From contig NZ_ACJM01000001.1 of NCBI RefSeq assembly GCF_000174415.1, positions 62,001 to 126,000 of the forward strand: 64,000 bases of DNA, written 5' to 3'. This stretch comes from Dethiobacter alkaliphilus AHT 1 (GTDB lineage: Bacteria > Bacillota > Dethiobacteria > Dethiobacterales > Dethiobacteraceae). Both the position numbers and the translations under genes were made by a program. Shown piece by piece: positions 1 to 8,194 of this stretch. The notes under the pieces are model-generated. The model did no database searches and was not told where the DNA came from. It saw nothing but the letters and a program-made list of their open reading frames with translations. Numbering within the stretch: the stretch's first letter is position 1; each line of letters begins with the position of its first letter.

Positions 1-171
1 ATTAATCAACGGTACGTCCCGGTTAACAATCAGCGCTGCCGAGGCAGAACCAATGAGCATCATCACCACAAAATCGTAGGGTTTTTGCTGAAAAGTCAGC
101 CCTTTACCCATCAGGCGCAAAAGAATTAAAGACCAGGCATAGACGATAATAGCACGGTTTACAACTTCCAT
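1..171 (-). CDS. DUF421 family membrane protein, N-terminal part
   Basis: This is the first 57 codons of a gene read leftwards that runs off the window. The start is ATG at 171 with an AGGAG ribosome site just upstream. The peptide opens with a hydrophobic helix, then a KGLTFQQKPYDFVVMMLIGS stretch and a second hydrophobic stretch ending in NRDVPLIN. That pattern is typical of the YetF/YdfS-like DUF421 family, integral membrane proteins of Bacilli and Clostridia with a small cytoplasmic domain and no firmly known role. The cytoplasmic domain lies outside the window, so completeness cannot be judged. Confidence 0.75.
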   Translation of the reverse strand, partial: MEVVNRAIIVYAWSLILLRLMGKGLTFQQKPYDFVVMMLIGSASAALIVNRDVPLIN

Positions 172-328
172 ATGGACTCCTTTCCGCTTACGGAATAAAA
201 TGGCAGATACTTCTACTGCACTATCATATCCACAACGATAAAAGAGATTCATTTCACTTTTTCTAAAGTTCTTTACATCACTTGGCAGGAATAATTAAAC
301 AATGGTCGAATAATGTTAAAACGTAAGA

Positions 329-420
329 AAGTCACGCCTATTCGGTTTCCGCAATGCGTGCCTTTCCATACCGGTTTCCTTAGCAGCTTCGCAAACTGCG
401 AAGCGTTATAAGTTCCTACC
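329..420 (+). repeat. Dispersed ~92-bp repeat, copy A
   Basis: The same sequence recurs in inverted orientation at 15539-15630 with roughly 80% identity by eye, and its first half recurs at 41861-41900. It contains an 8-bp stem with a 3-base loop (GCTTCGCA/TGCGAAGC) and no reading frame. It is probably a non-autonomous palindromic repeat of this genome. Its mobility is not shown. Confidence 0.7.
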
Positions 421-445
421 GGTAGAACTGAATAAGGATAAATAG

Positions 446-604
446 AAGCAAGTGACCTGAGTTCAAATCAGGTTAAAGGGAAACCGGTTAGAATCCGGTG
501 CGGTGCCGCCACTGTAAAGGCGAGTTTTCTTCCATCAGGCCACTGGCCCCAAAGGCTGGGAAGGCGGAAGAAAACGATGAACCTAAGCCAGTAGACCTGC
601 TTGT
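446..604 (+). ncRNA. Cobalamin (adenosylcobalamin) riboswitch
   Basis: The conserved core is present in order: an AAGCA/TGCTT closing helix, the GGGAAACCGGT and GAATCCGGTGCGGT segments, CCGCCACTGTAA, and the B12 box AGCCAGTAGACCTGC near 586-600. It lies upstream of cbiM on the same strand and is followed by a terminator-like hairpin at 680-702. Bound cobalamin should therefore shut off cobalt uptake. Confidence 0.95.
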
Positions 605-679
605 TTCGTTTAGCCACTGGACCTACGCGCATAGGGGGTGTCTTACGAAGCGGGAAGTATGTTTTGCCTGCCACTAAAG

Positions 680-710
680 CCTTAACCAACCTATGGTTAA
701 GGTTTTACTT
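680..710 (+). terminator. Rho-independent terminator of the first cobalamin riboswitch
   Basis: The 8-bp stem CCTTAACC/GGTTAAGG with a 7-base loop is followed by TTTTACTTTT. It lies between riboswitch and cbiM, as expected of the expression platform. Confidence 0.75.
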
Positions 711-835
711 TTGTTCGCAGGAATTTATCACCCCTGACCCCTGCACCCAGCAAAGCCCTAGTTGCTTTGTGCTAAAAAAGGTCCGTCCCCAATTTGTTCC
801 AGGTTTTGCAAAGCTTTTTGGAAGGAATGGTTTAT

Positions 836-1459
836 ATGCATATTACTGATGGAGTAGTAAGTTTGCCGGTGGCCGGTGCGGCGGCAGCTGCTGCCGGGGT
901 CAGCCTGGTTTATGCGGTAAAAAACACCAAAGAAGAAGAGATCCCTCGGCTTAGCCTTTTATCCGGTGCATTTTTTGTCTTTTCCCTCATCAGTGTGCCG
1001 GTAGGGCCTACGTCGGTTCATCCGCTTTTAGCGGGCCTTTTAGGTATTATGCTTGGTGTTAAAGCACCCATTGCCATTTTTATCGGCTTATTATTGCAAG
1101 CATTATTATTTAATCACGGGGGCCTAACCACTCTGGGGGTTAACCTGATTTTAGTAGCTGTGCCGGCATTAATTGCCGCTAAACTGTTTTATGTCCTTAA
1201 GCGCCTGTCGGTTTTTACCCGCGCTGCCCTGGTAGGTGGGATAGGCGTTATGGCCTGTGTTTTGCTGTTAGTCCTTTTATTGCTTATTACAGATCAGTTA
1301 TTTGCAGAGGGCCAGTTTTCTGTTGTAAATATTCTGCTCATAGGATATACACCGCTAATGATTGTGGAAGCAGTAGTTACCGGATTTGCCATTAACTTTC
1401 TTTATCGGTCCAGGCCGGGTTTATTGGGCCTTGCAGACAACAAAGCCCAGTCAGGCTAA
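836..1459 (+). CDS. cbiM: CbiM-type substrate-binding membrane component of a cobalt ECF transporter
   Basis: CbiM is the substrate-specific membrane component of energy-coupling-factor cobalt importers. The 207-residue product starts MHITDG. In the family the N-terminal amine and His2 bind the metal, so the ATG at 836 is chosen rather than the in-frame ATG at 827; GGAAGG at 820-825 gives a 10-base spacing. The family segment containing SVHPLLAGLLG is near residues 60-70, and LFNHGGLTTLGVN near residues 95-105. Five or six hydrophobic helices follow. It is the first gene of an operon with cbiQ, cbiO and a small exported protein. The cobalamin riboswitch upstream argues for cobalt rather than nickel. 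Confidence 0.92.
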   Translation: MHITDGVVSLPVAGAAAAAAGVSLVYAVKNTKEEEIPRLSLLSGAFFVFSLISVPVGPTSVHPLLAGLLGIMLGVKAPIAIFIGLLLQALLFNHGGLTTLGVNLILVAVPALIAAKLFYVLKRLSVFTRAALVGGIGVMACVLLLVLLLLITDQLFAEGQFSVVNILLIGYTPLMIVEAVVTGFAINFLYRSRPGLLGLADNKAQSG

Positions 1460-1474
1460 AGGAGATTTTAAATT

Positions 1475-2221
1475 ATGGGAACCAACCATGGAAAATGTGC
1501 TGACTTCTCACAGGGAAGCTCATGGGCGCATCACTGGGAACCGCGGACAAAGACGTTGGCAGCCATACTTTTTGTCTTCAGTGTGGTAAGTGTGCAATCA
1601 TTGCCTTTACTTATTTTGCTCTACACCCTGGTGCTTTTGGCCACCATTAGTGCAGGCCTGCCGCTGCGTACCTTATTGTGCCGCATGATGTGGGCTGTGC
1701 CGTTCTTGCTGTTAATGGCTGCACCGGTGGCTTTGGGAGGAGGCCTTCCCCCTGATCCGGAGCGGGTAACCTTTGCCGGTCTTATTGTCTTTAAAACGCT
1801 CACTTCCATTGCCGTAATGTCGGTGCTTCTGGGAACCCAGTCGGTACAAAGCTATTTTAACGGCCTGGCCCATATGCGCCTGCCGGCGGTGATGGTGTCG
1901 GTTCTCTTTTTAGCCTACCGTTATGTGTTTCTTTTTAAAAAGCAGGTAGCCAATACACAACGGGCTCTGGCATCAAGAATTTTTCAACCTAAACTAAGTA
2001 AACGTTCCTTGGCCGTATATGGTGAAATGGCCGGGGGCCTGCTCTTAAAAGCGGTGGATCGTTCCGAATCTGTCTATCGGGCCATGGCTGCCCGTGGTTT
2101 TGCCGGTAAGTTACATACCGGAGACCCTCAGCCTATTACCAAGAGGGATATTATTAAATGTGGATTTGTGCTAATGCTGTCATTGTCAGTAATCATAGTG
2201 GAATGGAGGTGGTTGGGTTGA
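1475..2221 (+). CDS. cbiQ: CbiQ-type transmembrane coupling component
   Basis: CbiQ is the T component linking the ATPase to the metal-binding membrane protein. The 248-residue product has several hydrophobic helices and a cytoplasmic helix carrying the signature AMAARGFAG near residues 206-214, the Ala-Arg-Gly box that contacts the ATPase. A GGAG site lies about 10 bases before ATG 1475, and 15 bases separate it from cbiM. Its TGA overlaps the TTG start of cbiO by two bases, indicating translational coupling. Confidence 0.92.
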   Translation: MGTNHGKCADFSQGSSWAHHWEPRTKTLAAILFVFSVVSVQSLPLLILLYTLVLLATISAGLPLRTLLCRMMWAVPFLLLMAAPVALGGGLPPDPERVTFAGLIVFKTLTSIAVMSVLLGTQSVQSYFNGLAHMRLPAVMVSVLFLAYRYVFLFKKQVANTQRALASRIFQPKLSKRSLAVYGEMAGGLLLKAVDRSESVYRAMAARGFAGKLHTGDPQPITKRDIIKCGFVLMLSLSVIIVEWRWLG

Positions 2222-3036
2222 AAGCGGTAGAAATCAGAAATCTCAACTATTCATATTCCGATGGAACAAAAGCCCTCAATAACCTTTCCCTGTCCATTCC
2301 CAGATACAGGCGTGTAGCTCTGCTTGGTGCCAACGGCAGCGGTAAAACAACTCTTTTGCAGCATTTAAACGGTTTGCTTCTGCCTCAGGACGGAAGTGTT
2401 ACCGTGATGGGCTATTATCCGGTGGATAAAAAGCATGTGCTGAAAATCCGGCAGTTAGCCGGAATGCTCTTTGATACTCCGGAAGATCAGCTTTTTTCCA
2501 CAACTGTGGCTGAAGATGTGGCCTTTGGACCCCGTAACCTGGAATTGGATGAACAGACGGTAAACTCAAGAGTCAGGCGTGCCATGGAACTGGCCGGAAT
2601 TACCGATTTGGCCGATAAGCCTCCCTATAACTTAAGTTTGGGCCAGAAGAAACGGGTAGCCATTGCCGGAGTACTGGCCATGGAACCGGAACTGCTGATC
2701 TTTGATGAACCGTTCTCAGGGCTGGACCCCCGTTTTGCCGCCCAGCTTATGGACCTGTTGGAGAAACTGTTTCACCAGAAATGTACAATTATTATCACCA
2801 CCCACGACGTAGATATGGCCTATGCCTGGGCGGACCACGTGATTATCCTGTCCAAAGGGCAGGTGTTGGCGGAAGGTACTGCGGAATTACTGCAGGACAA
2901 AGATTTAATGACTGAGGCCAGCCTTAATGTTCCCATGCTAGCCACAGCTTTTAGCGGCACCGACATGGCTCCACGCACACCGGCGGAAGCAAATCAGCTG
3001 CTGCGGTTTGCACAGAGAAAGACTAAAGTACTCTAA
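2218..3036 (+). CDS. cbiO: CbiO-type ATPase of the cobalt ECF transporter
   Basis: This is the energising ABC ATPase of the cobalt importer. Walker A (GANGSGKTT) is near residues 37-45, the Q-loop (DTPEDQLFSTTVAEDVAFG) is of the ECF A-component type, the signature is LSLGQKKRVAIAGVLAMEP, and Walker B is LLIFDEPFSGLD followed by the switch histidine in TTHD. The family normally begins a few residues before its first beta strand, so the TTG at 2218 is chosen: GGAGGT at 2205-2210 has a 7-base spacing, and the TTG overlaps the cbiQ stop (TTGA). ATG 2203 would lie on the ribosome site itself. Length is about 272 residues, normal for the family. Confidence 0.93.
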   Translation: MKAVEIRNLNYSYSDGTKALNNLSLSIPRYRRVALLGANGSGKTTLLQHLNGLLLPQDGSVTVMGYYPVDKKHVLKIRQLAGMLFDTPEDQLFSTTVAEDVAFGPRNLELDEQTVNSRVRRAMELAGITDLADKPPYNLSLGQKKRVAIAGVLAMEPELLIFDEPFSGLDPRFAAQLMDLLEKLFHQKCTIIITTHDVDMAYAWADHVIILSKGQVLAEGTAELLQDKDLMTEASLNVPMLATAFSGTDMAPRTPAEANQLLRFAQRKTKVL

Positions 3037-3048
3037 TGGAGGCATATA

Positions 3049-3468
3049 ATGCTTAGAAAAAGGACCGTCACTTTAATAACAATACTTATAGTTTTGCTGT
3101 TAACCACAACTTCGGCCTATGCGCACCGCATGTTAATCAGGCCGGTGGAATCCGGCCTGATTCAGGTGGTTTTTGACGACGACACAGTGGCGCAAACTGC
3201 AGATGTTATCCTCTATGATGAAGACCGGCAGGTACTGGAACAGGGAAATGTAACCTCCGAAGGATATTTTGAGTACGATACCAGCTTACCCGTGGCCCGG
3301 ATTGAAGCCAATGATGGTGTGGGCCATAGCGCCAGCTGGTTATATGGGGCAGAGCTAAATGAACCGGAGCCCATGTTGCCCCGGGTTCTGCTTGCCGTAT
3401 CCGCATTCATTTTTATTGCTGCCTTTTTCCACTACCGCAGTTCACAAAAAGGCAATAAACAAGCTTGA
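3049..3468 (+). CDS. Small exported membrane-anchored accessory protein of the cobalt transporter (NikL/CbiN-like role)
   Basis: The 139-residue protein has a signal peptide ending AYA. Cleavage there would leave HRMLI as the mature N terminus. A compact acidic extracellular domain of about 85 residues (FDDDTV, DGVGHSA) follows, then one transmembrane helix and a short basic tail. It is the last gene of the cbiMQO operon, 12 bases after cbiO with GGAGG before the ATG. A close paralogue is encoded at 8187-8600. Nickel and cobalt ECF systems use small extracytoplasmic partners (CbiN, NikN, NikL); size, position and topology fit such a role. Assignment to a named family is inference. The N-terminal His may be a metal ligand. 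Confidence 0.75.
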   Translation: MLRKRTVTLITILIVLLLTTTSAYAHRMLIRPVESGLIQVVFDDDTVAQTADVILYDEDRQVLEQGNVTSEGYFEYDTSLPVARIEANDGVGHSASWLYGAELNEPEPMLPRVLLAVSAFIFIAAFFHYRSSQKGNKQA

Positions 3469-3524
3469 AACTTGTTTATTTAATTTGTTAGACCTGTAAA
3501 CCCATAAATTTCGGCTTTTGCCAA

Positions 3525-3555
3525 CCCTTCCTAAACCCGGAAGGGATTTTTTTTT
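3525..3555 (+). terminator. Terminator of the cbiMQO operon
   Basis: A 7-bp stem (CCCTTCC/GGAAGGG) is followed by nine T residues. Confidence 0.85.
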
Positions 3556-3624
3556 GCTTGCTTGCTCCCGCACAACATGTTATTCTGATGAGGTATGTAC
3601 AATTTGGTTTTTGGGGGTGATTTT

Positions 3625-4455
3625 TTGCACTTATTTGAAGCAGTTATTTTCGGTATTGTCCAGGGAATTACAGAGTTTTTGCCTATTTCCAGCACGGCCC
3701 ATATTATTATTGCAGAGCTACTCTTAGGCTATAATTTCCCGGGCCTGGCTTTTGAAATCTATTTGCATATTGCCTCGGTGTTTGCCGTAATGCTTTATTT
3801 CCGTAAGGAATTAGTCGCTGTGGTAATCGGGTTCTTCTCATATTTCCGGGAAAAGAACACGGAAAACAGCATTCAGTTTATGTTTGGACTTTATATCATT
3901 ATTGCTACAGTAATTACCGGTGGATTAGGTGTCCTGCTTAAGGGCGCTGTAGAGGAGGCCATGAAGACTCCCGCATTTATTGCCGGGGCCCTGGCTGTAA
4001 CCGGCACCGCTTTGATAATTATCGAACGATTCACCAAGTATGGTGACCGCAGAGAGGAACATATGACTTTCATGGACTCGGTTATCGTGGGCCTTGGCCA
4101 GACAGTGGCGGTGCTGCCCGGTATCTCCCGCTCCGGGTCTACCTTGGTAACCGCTTTATGGGCAGGCCTGGACCGTGATACGGCAGTACGCTATTCATTT
4201 CTGTTATCAATACCTGTGATTTTAGGCTCCACGGTTTTGGCACTGGGTGAGCTCTCCTCTGATATGTGGGCCGCCATCGGTGTTGAGGCCTTGTTTGTTT
4301 CTTTTGTGGTTACCTTTGTTTTTTCCTGGATCGGCATTGTCTGGCTGATTGACTTCTTAAAGAAAGGCCGCCTGCTTTATTTTGCCATCTATTGCTATAT
4401 AGTTGCCATTCTGGTCTTCCTTTTCGTGCAGGAATTGCCGCCCGGCCTATACTAG
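3625..4455 (+). CDS. uppP: Undecaprenyl-diphosphate phosphatase (UppP/BacA)
   Basis: UppP removes the terminal phosphate from undecaprenyl diphosphate so that the lipid carrier of cell-wall synthesis can be reused; overexpression gives bacitracin tolerance. Both family motifs are visible: GIVQGITEFLPISSTAH near the N terminus (Glu and the Ser-Ser-Thr-His stretch) and PGISRSGST in the middle. About eight hydrophobic helices follow one another. TTG 3625 is preferred because GGGGGTGA lies five bases upstream and the product then begins like the family (LHLFEAVIFG); ATG 3595 has no spaced ribosome site. It is monocistronic, with terminators on both sides. Confidence 0.93.
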   Translation: MHLFEAVIFGIVQGITEFLPISSTAHIIIAELLLGYNFPGLAFEIYLHIASVFAVMLYFRKELVAVVIGFFSYFREKNTENSIQFMFGLYIIIATVITGGLGVLLKGAVEEAMKTPAFIAGALAVTGTALIIIERFTKYGDRREEHMTFMDSVIVGLGQTVAVLPGISRSGSTLVTALWAGLDRDTAVRYSFLLSIPVILGSTVLALGELSSDMWAAIGVEALFVSFVVTFVFSWIGIVWLIDFLKKGRLLYFAIYCYIVAILVFLFVQELPPGLY

Positions 4456-4465
4456 ATTACATGCA

Positions 4466-4498
4466 AAAGCCATGCTCAGTTTTTGAGCATGGCTTTTT
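4466..4498 (+). terminator. Terminator after uppP
   Basis: A 13-bp perfect stem (AAAGCCATGCTCA and its complement) with a GTTTT loop ends in a T run. Confidence 0.9.
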
Positions 4499-4565
4499 AA
4501 ATACTCAATATTAATCTGCGTTGTGAGCAATAATAGAGATGATTTCATAATTCAGGAGGCGGCAT

Positions 4566-6104
4566 ATGAATAAGTCTGAAACAACACAATCTTATCAACA
4601 ACCCCAGTCTTTTTGGTTGGCTTCAACGCGGCAAACAGATTACCCCAAACTAAATGAGGATATAAGAGTGGATGTGGCCATCATTGGCGGTGGTATCACC
4701 GGCATAACGTGTGCCTGGCTGTTAAAGAGTGAAGGGATGACGGTGGCTGTAATTGAAGCCGACCGTATTGTTCAGGGAGTTACCGCCAATACAACGGCTA
4801 AAATCACTTCGCAGCACCAACTGATCTACAGTAAAATTAAGCAAACAATGAGCGTTGAACTGGCTAAGCAGTACGCAGAGGCCAATGAAACGGCGATTCG
4901 TTTAATTAGCGATATCGTTACTGAACACAATATTGATTGTGACTTCATACCTCAGTCTGCGTATATCTTTACGCAGCGGGAGGGGTATTTGCAAAAGCTT
5001 GTGGACGAAGCTGAACTAGCAAAAGAATTAGGGATCAAAGCATCTTTCACAGAAGATGTGGATTTGCCGTTTAAGGTTAAAGGAGCGCTGTGCTATGAAG
5101 ACCAGGCACAGTTTCATCCCCGCAAATATCTATTGGCCCTGGCAGAGAAGATTCCCGGTGATGGCAGCCATATTTTTGAGCAAAGCAGGGTCATCGACAT
5201 AGATGATGAAAAGCAATATGCTGTCAAAACAGATCAGGGCCACAAAGTATTGGCAGAAAAAATTGTTATGGCCACCCATTACCCCATTTATAATAAAGCA
5301 GGACTGTACTCCGCCCGAATCTATCCCGACCGCTCGTATGTGGTGGCCATTAAAGCAAAAGAACCCTACCCTGGCGGTATGTACATTACCGCAGAAGAGC
5401 CGGGCCGCTCCCTGCGTTATCAGCCGTCAGAGGACGGCGAGTTAATCTTTGTTGGCGGTGAGCACCATAAAACGGGACAGGGACCGGATACCAGAGAGCA
5501 TTACCAGGCCCTGGTGGATTTTGCCCGGCAAAACTATACCGTGGAAGACATCCCCTACCGCTGGTCCACTCATGATTGCATGACACTGGATGGTGTTCCT
5601 TATGTGGGGCATTTCAGCGAAAATACACCCAATTTCTATCTGGCCACCGGCTTTGGAAAATGGGGGATGACCAACAGTATGGTTTCGGCCCGGATTATTA
5701 AAGATTTAATGCTGCATGGCCAAAGCCCCTGGCAGGAAGTTTATAACCCATCCCGCAAAACAATCACAGCCTCGGCCAAAACTTTCGTAGTGGAAAATTT
5801 GAATGTGGCGTCACAGCTAATCAGCGGAAAGCTGACCTATGTCCCGGAGGAGGTTGATGTGGAGCGGGGCGAGGCAAAGATAGTAGACATTGACGGGCAA
5901 AAAGCAGGAGTATTCAAAGACGAGGACGGAAAACTGCATGTTGTTGATACCACCTGCACCCATTTAGGCTGCGAGTTAAACTGGAACTCTGCAGAAAGAT
6001 CCTGGGACTGCCCATGTCATGGTTCCCGTTTTACCTATGACGGAGAAATAATCCAGGGGCCGGCTATTACCCCATTAAAAAAGGGTGAAGAACTCAATCA
6101 TTAA
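4566..6104 (+). CDS. FAD-dependent oxidoreductase with C-terminal Rieske [2Fe-2S] domain
   Basis: The 512-residue protein combines a DAO-type FAD domain (dinucleotide motif GGGITGITCAWLL near residues 40-52, followed by an acidic residue in VIEAD) with a Rieske domain at the end. The Rieske ligands are CTHLGC and CPCHGS near residues 465-495. This arrangement matches the YhfW-like group of Firmicutes, thought to be soluble electron-transfer oxidoreductases with unknown substrate. AGGAGG lies just before ATG 4566. No signal peptide or membrane segment is seen, so it should be cytoplasmic. It is transcribed alone. Substrate and partners cannot be inferred from the neighbours. Confidence 0.88.
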   Translation: MNKSETTQSYQQPQSFWLASTRQTDYPKLNEDIRVDVAIIGGGITGITCAWLLKSEGMTVAVIEADRIVQGVTANTTAKITSQHQLIYSKIKQTMSVELAKQYAEANETAIRLISDIVTEHNIDCDFIPQSAYIFTQREGYLQKLVDEAELAKELGIKASFTEDVDLPFKVKGALCYEDQAQFHPRKYLLALAEKIPGDGSHIFEQSRVIDIDDEKQYAVKTDQGHKVLAEKIVMATHYPIYNKAGLYSARIYPDRSYVVAIKAKEPYPGGMYITAEEPGRSLRYQPSEDGELIFVGGEHHKTGQGPDTREHYQALVDFARQNYTVEDIPYRWSTHDCMTLDGVPYVGHFSENTPNFYLATGFGKWGMTNSMVSARIIKDLMLHGQSPWQEVYNPSRKTITASAKTFVVENLNVASQLISGKLTYVPEEVDVERGEAKIVDIDGQKAGVFKDEDGKLHVVDTTCTHLGCELNWNSAERSWDCPCHGSRFTYDGEIIQGPAITPLKKGEELNH

Positions 6105-6152
6105 AAAAGCATGTATCTCTCCTCCACACTCTTCAAACATGGGAATGATGCC

Positions 6153-6695
6153 TTAGATTAACCCGACGAACTGGTTAATGAGGAAGAAGTAAATCAGCAA
6201 ACCGGTGATATCCTTAATAGTGGTAATAATAGGGTCGGAACCGGCAACCTGATCCATACCTAAGCGGACCAGAATCCAGGGGATAAAGAAGCCCAAGCCC
6301 GACGCGAGGGTGCAGGTTGCCGCCAGCGCCAGTCCCACCGCAATGCCCAATTCAGGACTACCCTGCCACACGGTAGCTGCAATGGCAGCCAGGATTCCCA
6401 GCATAACACCGATACTTAAGCCAACGCCCACTTCCTTGGCCAGATGCTTGGAGAAAGCTTTCATATTAATATGCCCCAGCACATAAGCCCGGGTAAAGAT
6501 ACTGGAGGACTGGGTGCCCAGGTTTCCCCCCATATCCATAATCAGCGGAATAAAAAACGCCACCGCCGCCATGGTTTCCAGAGTTTCTTCAAAAGTACCG
6601 ATGACCGCACCGGCCATCAGGCCTCCCTGATGGAAAGGGGTCTTACCTTTCTGTATCACTGCCATAAAACCCTTTGCATAGCGATAGTAAATCAC
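6153..6695 (-). CDS. MgtE-type magnesium transporter, membrane domain only, probably truncated
   Basis: The 180 residues correspond to the membrane domain of MgtE: an FEETLETMAAVAFFIPLIMDM helix pair, GGNLGTQSSS (the family GGNxGTQ motif) and the last three helices. A complete MgtE has about 450 residues with cytosolic N and CBS domains; these are absent here and the first helix looks incomplete. The only start in this stretch is GTG 6695 without a ribosome site. In the same frame, ATG 6728 has a GAGGA site but meets TAA after eight codons. Either a short MgtE-like protein restarts at GTG, or this is the remnant of a deletion whose other side is the toxin gene at 6744. Confidence 0.6.
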   Translation of the reverse strand: MIYYRYAKGFMAVIQKGKTPFHQGGLMAGAVIGTFEETLETMAAVAFFIPLIMDMGGNLGTQSSSIFTRAYVLGHINMKAFSKHLAKEVGVGLSIGVMLGILAAIAATVWQGSPELGIAVGLALAATCTLASGLGFFIPWILVRLGMDQVAGSDPIITTIKDITGLLIYFFLINQFVGLI

Positions 6696-6743
6696 TTTAG
6701 ATTAGATCAGCATAGTTTCTGCCACCATAAATTATCCTCACAA

Positions 6744-7007
6744 TTAAACGGTCTTTGCTTCATCATCAACACGGTATAGTATTAGATAATTCTTGACAAC
6801 AATTTTTCGATATCCCTTACTACTAAGTCTGGCATCATGGCATAAGCTATACATGCTTGGGTTTTCAACAACAGCATGGTAGCTTTTTTCTACATCGTTA
6901 AGTAAAGTTACTGCTGCTGTCGGGTTAGCAAGTTCGTTAGCAATGTAATGAACAATAGCATCAATGTCCTCGTGGGCTTCTTTTGAAACAATAAGATTAT
7001 AGGTCAT
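6744..7007 (-). CDS. RelE/ParE-family toxin, C-terminally shortened
   Basis: The 87-residue product resembles ParE/RelE toxins: VSKEAHEDIDAIVHYIANEL at the start, the NPSMY/LSSKGYRKIVVKNYLILYRVD core and ATG 7007 overlapping the antitoxin end. Family members normally continue past YRVDDE into a final strand with a conserved RI/RV-Y-x-x-x-D ending. Here a stop follows AKTV, so the last strand, which carries a functional residue in RelE-type enzymes, is missing. The truncation lies directly beside a truncated mgtE. The protein may be inactive. Confidence 0.75.
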   Translation of the reverse strand: MTYNLIVSKEAHEDIDAIVHYIANELANPTAAVTLLNDVEKSYHAVVENPSMYSLCHDARLSSKGYRKIVVKNYLILYRVDDEAKTV

Positions 7008-7257
7008 ACTTTTCTCTTATTTTTCTAATAGATTCAAAGCCATCCACTACTTCACCTTTAGCAATGGATTGTTCAGCGCCATCTAGTTTTCTGTAAATAT
7101 CGTTCATTAACATAGTTTTTTCGTAGGTTTCCATGCTCATTATAACCATATCACCATAGCCGTTTTTTGTTATAAAAACAGGCTCCTTGGCTTCACGACA
7201 CAATTCCGAAAGCTCACTTGTTTTTTTTAGGTCCCTAATTGGAATAATGCGCGGCAT
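6997..7257 (-). CDS. Phd/YefM-family antitoxin
   Basis: The protein starts MPRIIPIRDLKKTSELSELC and contains PVFITKNGYGDMVIMSMETYE, the typical Phd/YefM DNA-binding and dimerisation region. The C-terminal part would wrap the toxin. ATG 7257 has AGGAG with a nine-base gap; the in-frame ATG at 7266 touches the ribosome site and is less likely. The stop overlaps the toxin start by 11 bases, so the two are translationally coupled. A TATAAT hexamer lies upstream near 7290 in an AT-rich stretch, where such antitoxins usually bind and repress themselves. Confidence 0.85.
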   Translation of the reverse strand: MPRIIPIRDLKKTSELSELCREAKEPVFITKNGYGDMVIMSMETYEKTMLMNDIYRKLDGAEQSIAKGEVVDGFESIRKIREKYDL

Positions 7258-7495
7258 AATTTTCATCTCCTTTATTCCTGTGAGCTAATTATACCATAAT
7301 TATGACCTGCTTCGCTACTTTTCCCCTTCCATCGAAGAGGATACTTCACACAGCATCAGCTAAACAATGGTGCATCTATTTCGGCAAGGGTGGATATATT
7401 CAAAACGCGGCACAGTAGATCTTAAACTGGCTTTAACCGTACGCAAGTAAAACATCTCTGCATTTCAACATAAACTGAGAATTTCTATAGTACTC
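7258..7495. other. Intergenic region between antitoxin promoter and the second cbiM/nikM-like operon
   Basis: This AT-rich stretch holds the antitoxin promoter near 7275-7315. I see no reading frame, RNA gene or repeat in the rest. Confidence 0.5.
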
Positions 7496-7578
7496 TTACA
7501 CATACATAAAAAATATGTTATACTCTTCTTGAGTATTTTTTTACAGTATGTGTGTTACTAATTAAGAATATTTGTTAC
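7496..7578 (+). promoter_or_regulatory. Promoter and TGTTAC half-sites before the second cbiM/nikM-like gene
   Basis: TTACAC (7496-7501), 17 bases and TATACT (7519-7524) form a plausible sigma-A promoter. Downstream, GTGTTAC (7552-7558) and TTGTTAC (7572-7578) repeat with a 20-base period. Each equals one half of the NikR-type palindrome at 12953, but here they are direct rather than inverted, so nickel control is only a possibility. Confidence 0.5.
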
Positions 7579-7588
7579 GGAGGGTGTT

Positions 7589-8194
7589 ATGGCACATATT
7601 CAGGAAGGCGTTATCAGCGGGTCTCTTGCTGCGTATGGCCTGGTTCTTTCAGGAGCGTTATCTGTGGTTACAGGGACCAGGTTCAAGATGAATAATGTTC
7701 CTAAAGTGGCAATGGTGACGGCCGCAGTGTTTTGCGCTTCGTTACTTCACTTTCCACTGATGGGAACATCGGTGCACTTCACTTTTGTAGGGTTGGCCGG
7801 TATACTGTTAGGTCCGGCAGCCTTTCTGTCCGTGGCAGTAGCTGTATTTTTTCAAATGCTTCTGTTTCAGCATGGGGGCGTCAGTACACTTGGAGTAAAC
7901 GCCTTTAATATTGGTATGGCTGCGCTAGCCGGGTATTATATTTTTCGCTTGCGCTATCTTTTCCCAAAATGGCGGCATAGTGTAACCACGTTTGCCTTTT
8001 TGGCAGGTTTTGTTGCTGCAATCATTATGGTTTTTCTGTTGTCTGCTACGCTATTGTTGACAGGGTTTCCATTTGCCAGTGTTGTGGTTATCTTTTTATC
8101 CCATACTCCTGTAATGTTGGGTGAAGGGCTTGTTGCAGGCTTTCTGGCAGTCGCTTTGCAAAAAAATAAGGGAGCGTCCCTGTTACATGATTAA
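7589..8194 (+). CDS. CbiM/NikM-like metal-binding membrane component without its own ATPase
   Basis: The 201-residue membrane protein is a paralogue of the CbiM at 836. It begins MAHIQEG; removal of Met before Ala is expected, giving AHI with histidine at position 2, as in the MHI start of CbiM. The family segments TSVHFTFVGLAGILLG and FQHGGVSTLGVNAFN are present. The ribosome site GGAGGG lies before ATG 7589. The next gene encodes a small exported partner, but no CbiQ or CbiO follows. It may borrow the coupling module encoded at 1475-3036 or work without one. The metal is not certain: nickel, cobalt or iron are open. Confidence 0.85.
   Translation: MAHIQEGVISGSLAAYGLVLSGALSVVTGTRFKMNNVPKVAMVTAAVFCASLLHFPLMGTSVHFTFVGLAGILLGPAAFLSVAVAVFFQMLLFQHGGVSTLGVNAFNIGMAALAGYYIFRLRYLFPKWRHSVTTFAFLAGFVAAIIMVFLLSATLLLTGFPFASVVVIFLSHTPVMLGEGLVAGFLAVALQKNKGASLLHD

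Noticed and set aside
7552-7578. A complete NikR operator before the second cbiM/nikM-like gene
   Set aside because: The two half-sites are direct, not inverted, so only a weak regulatory note is kept.
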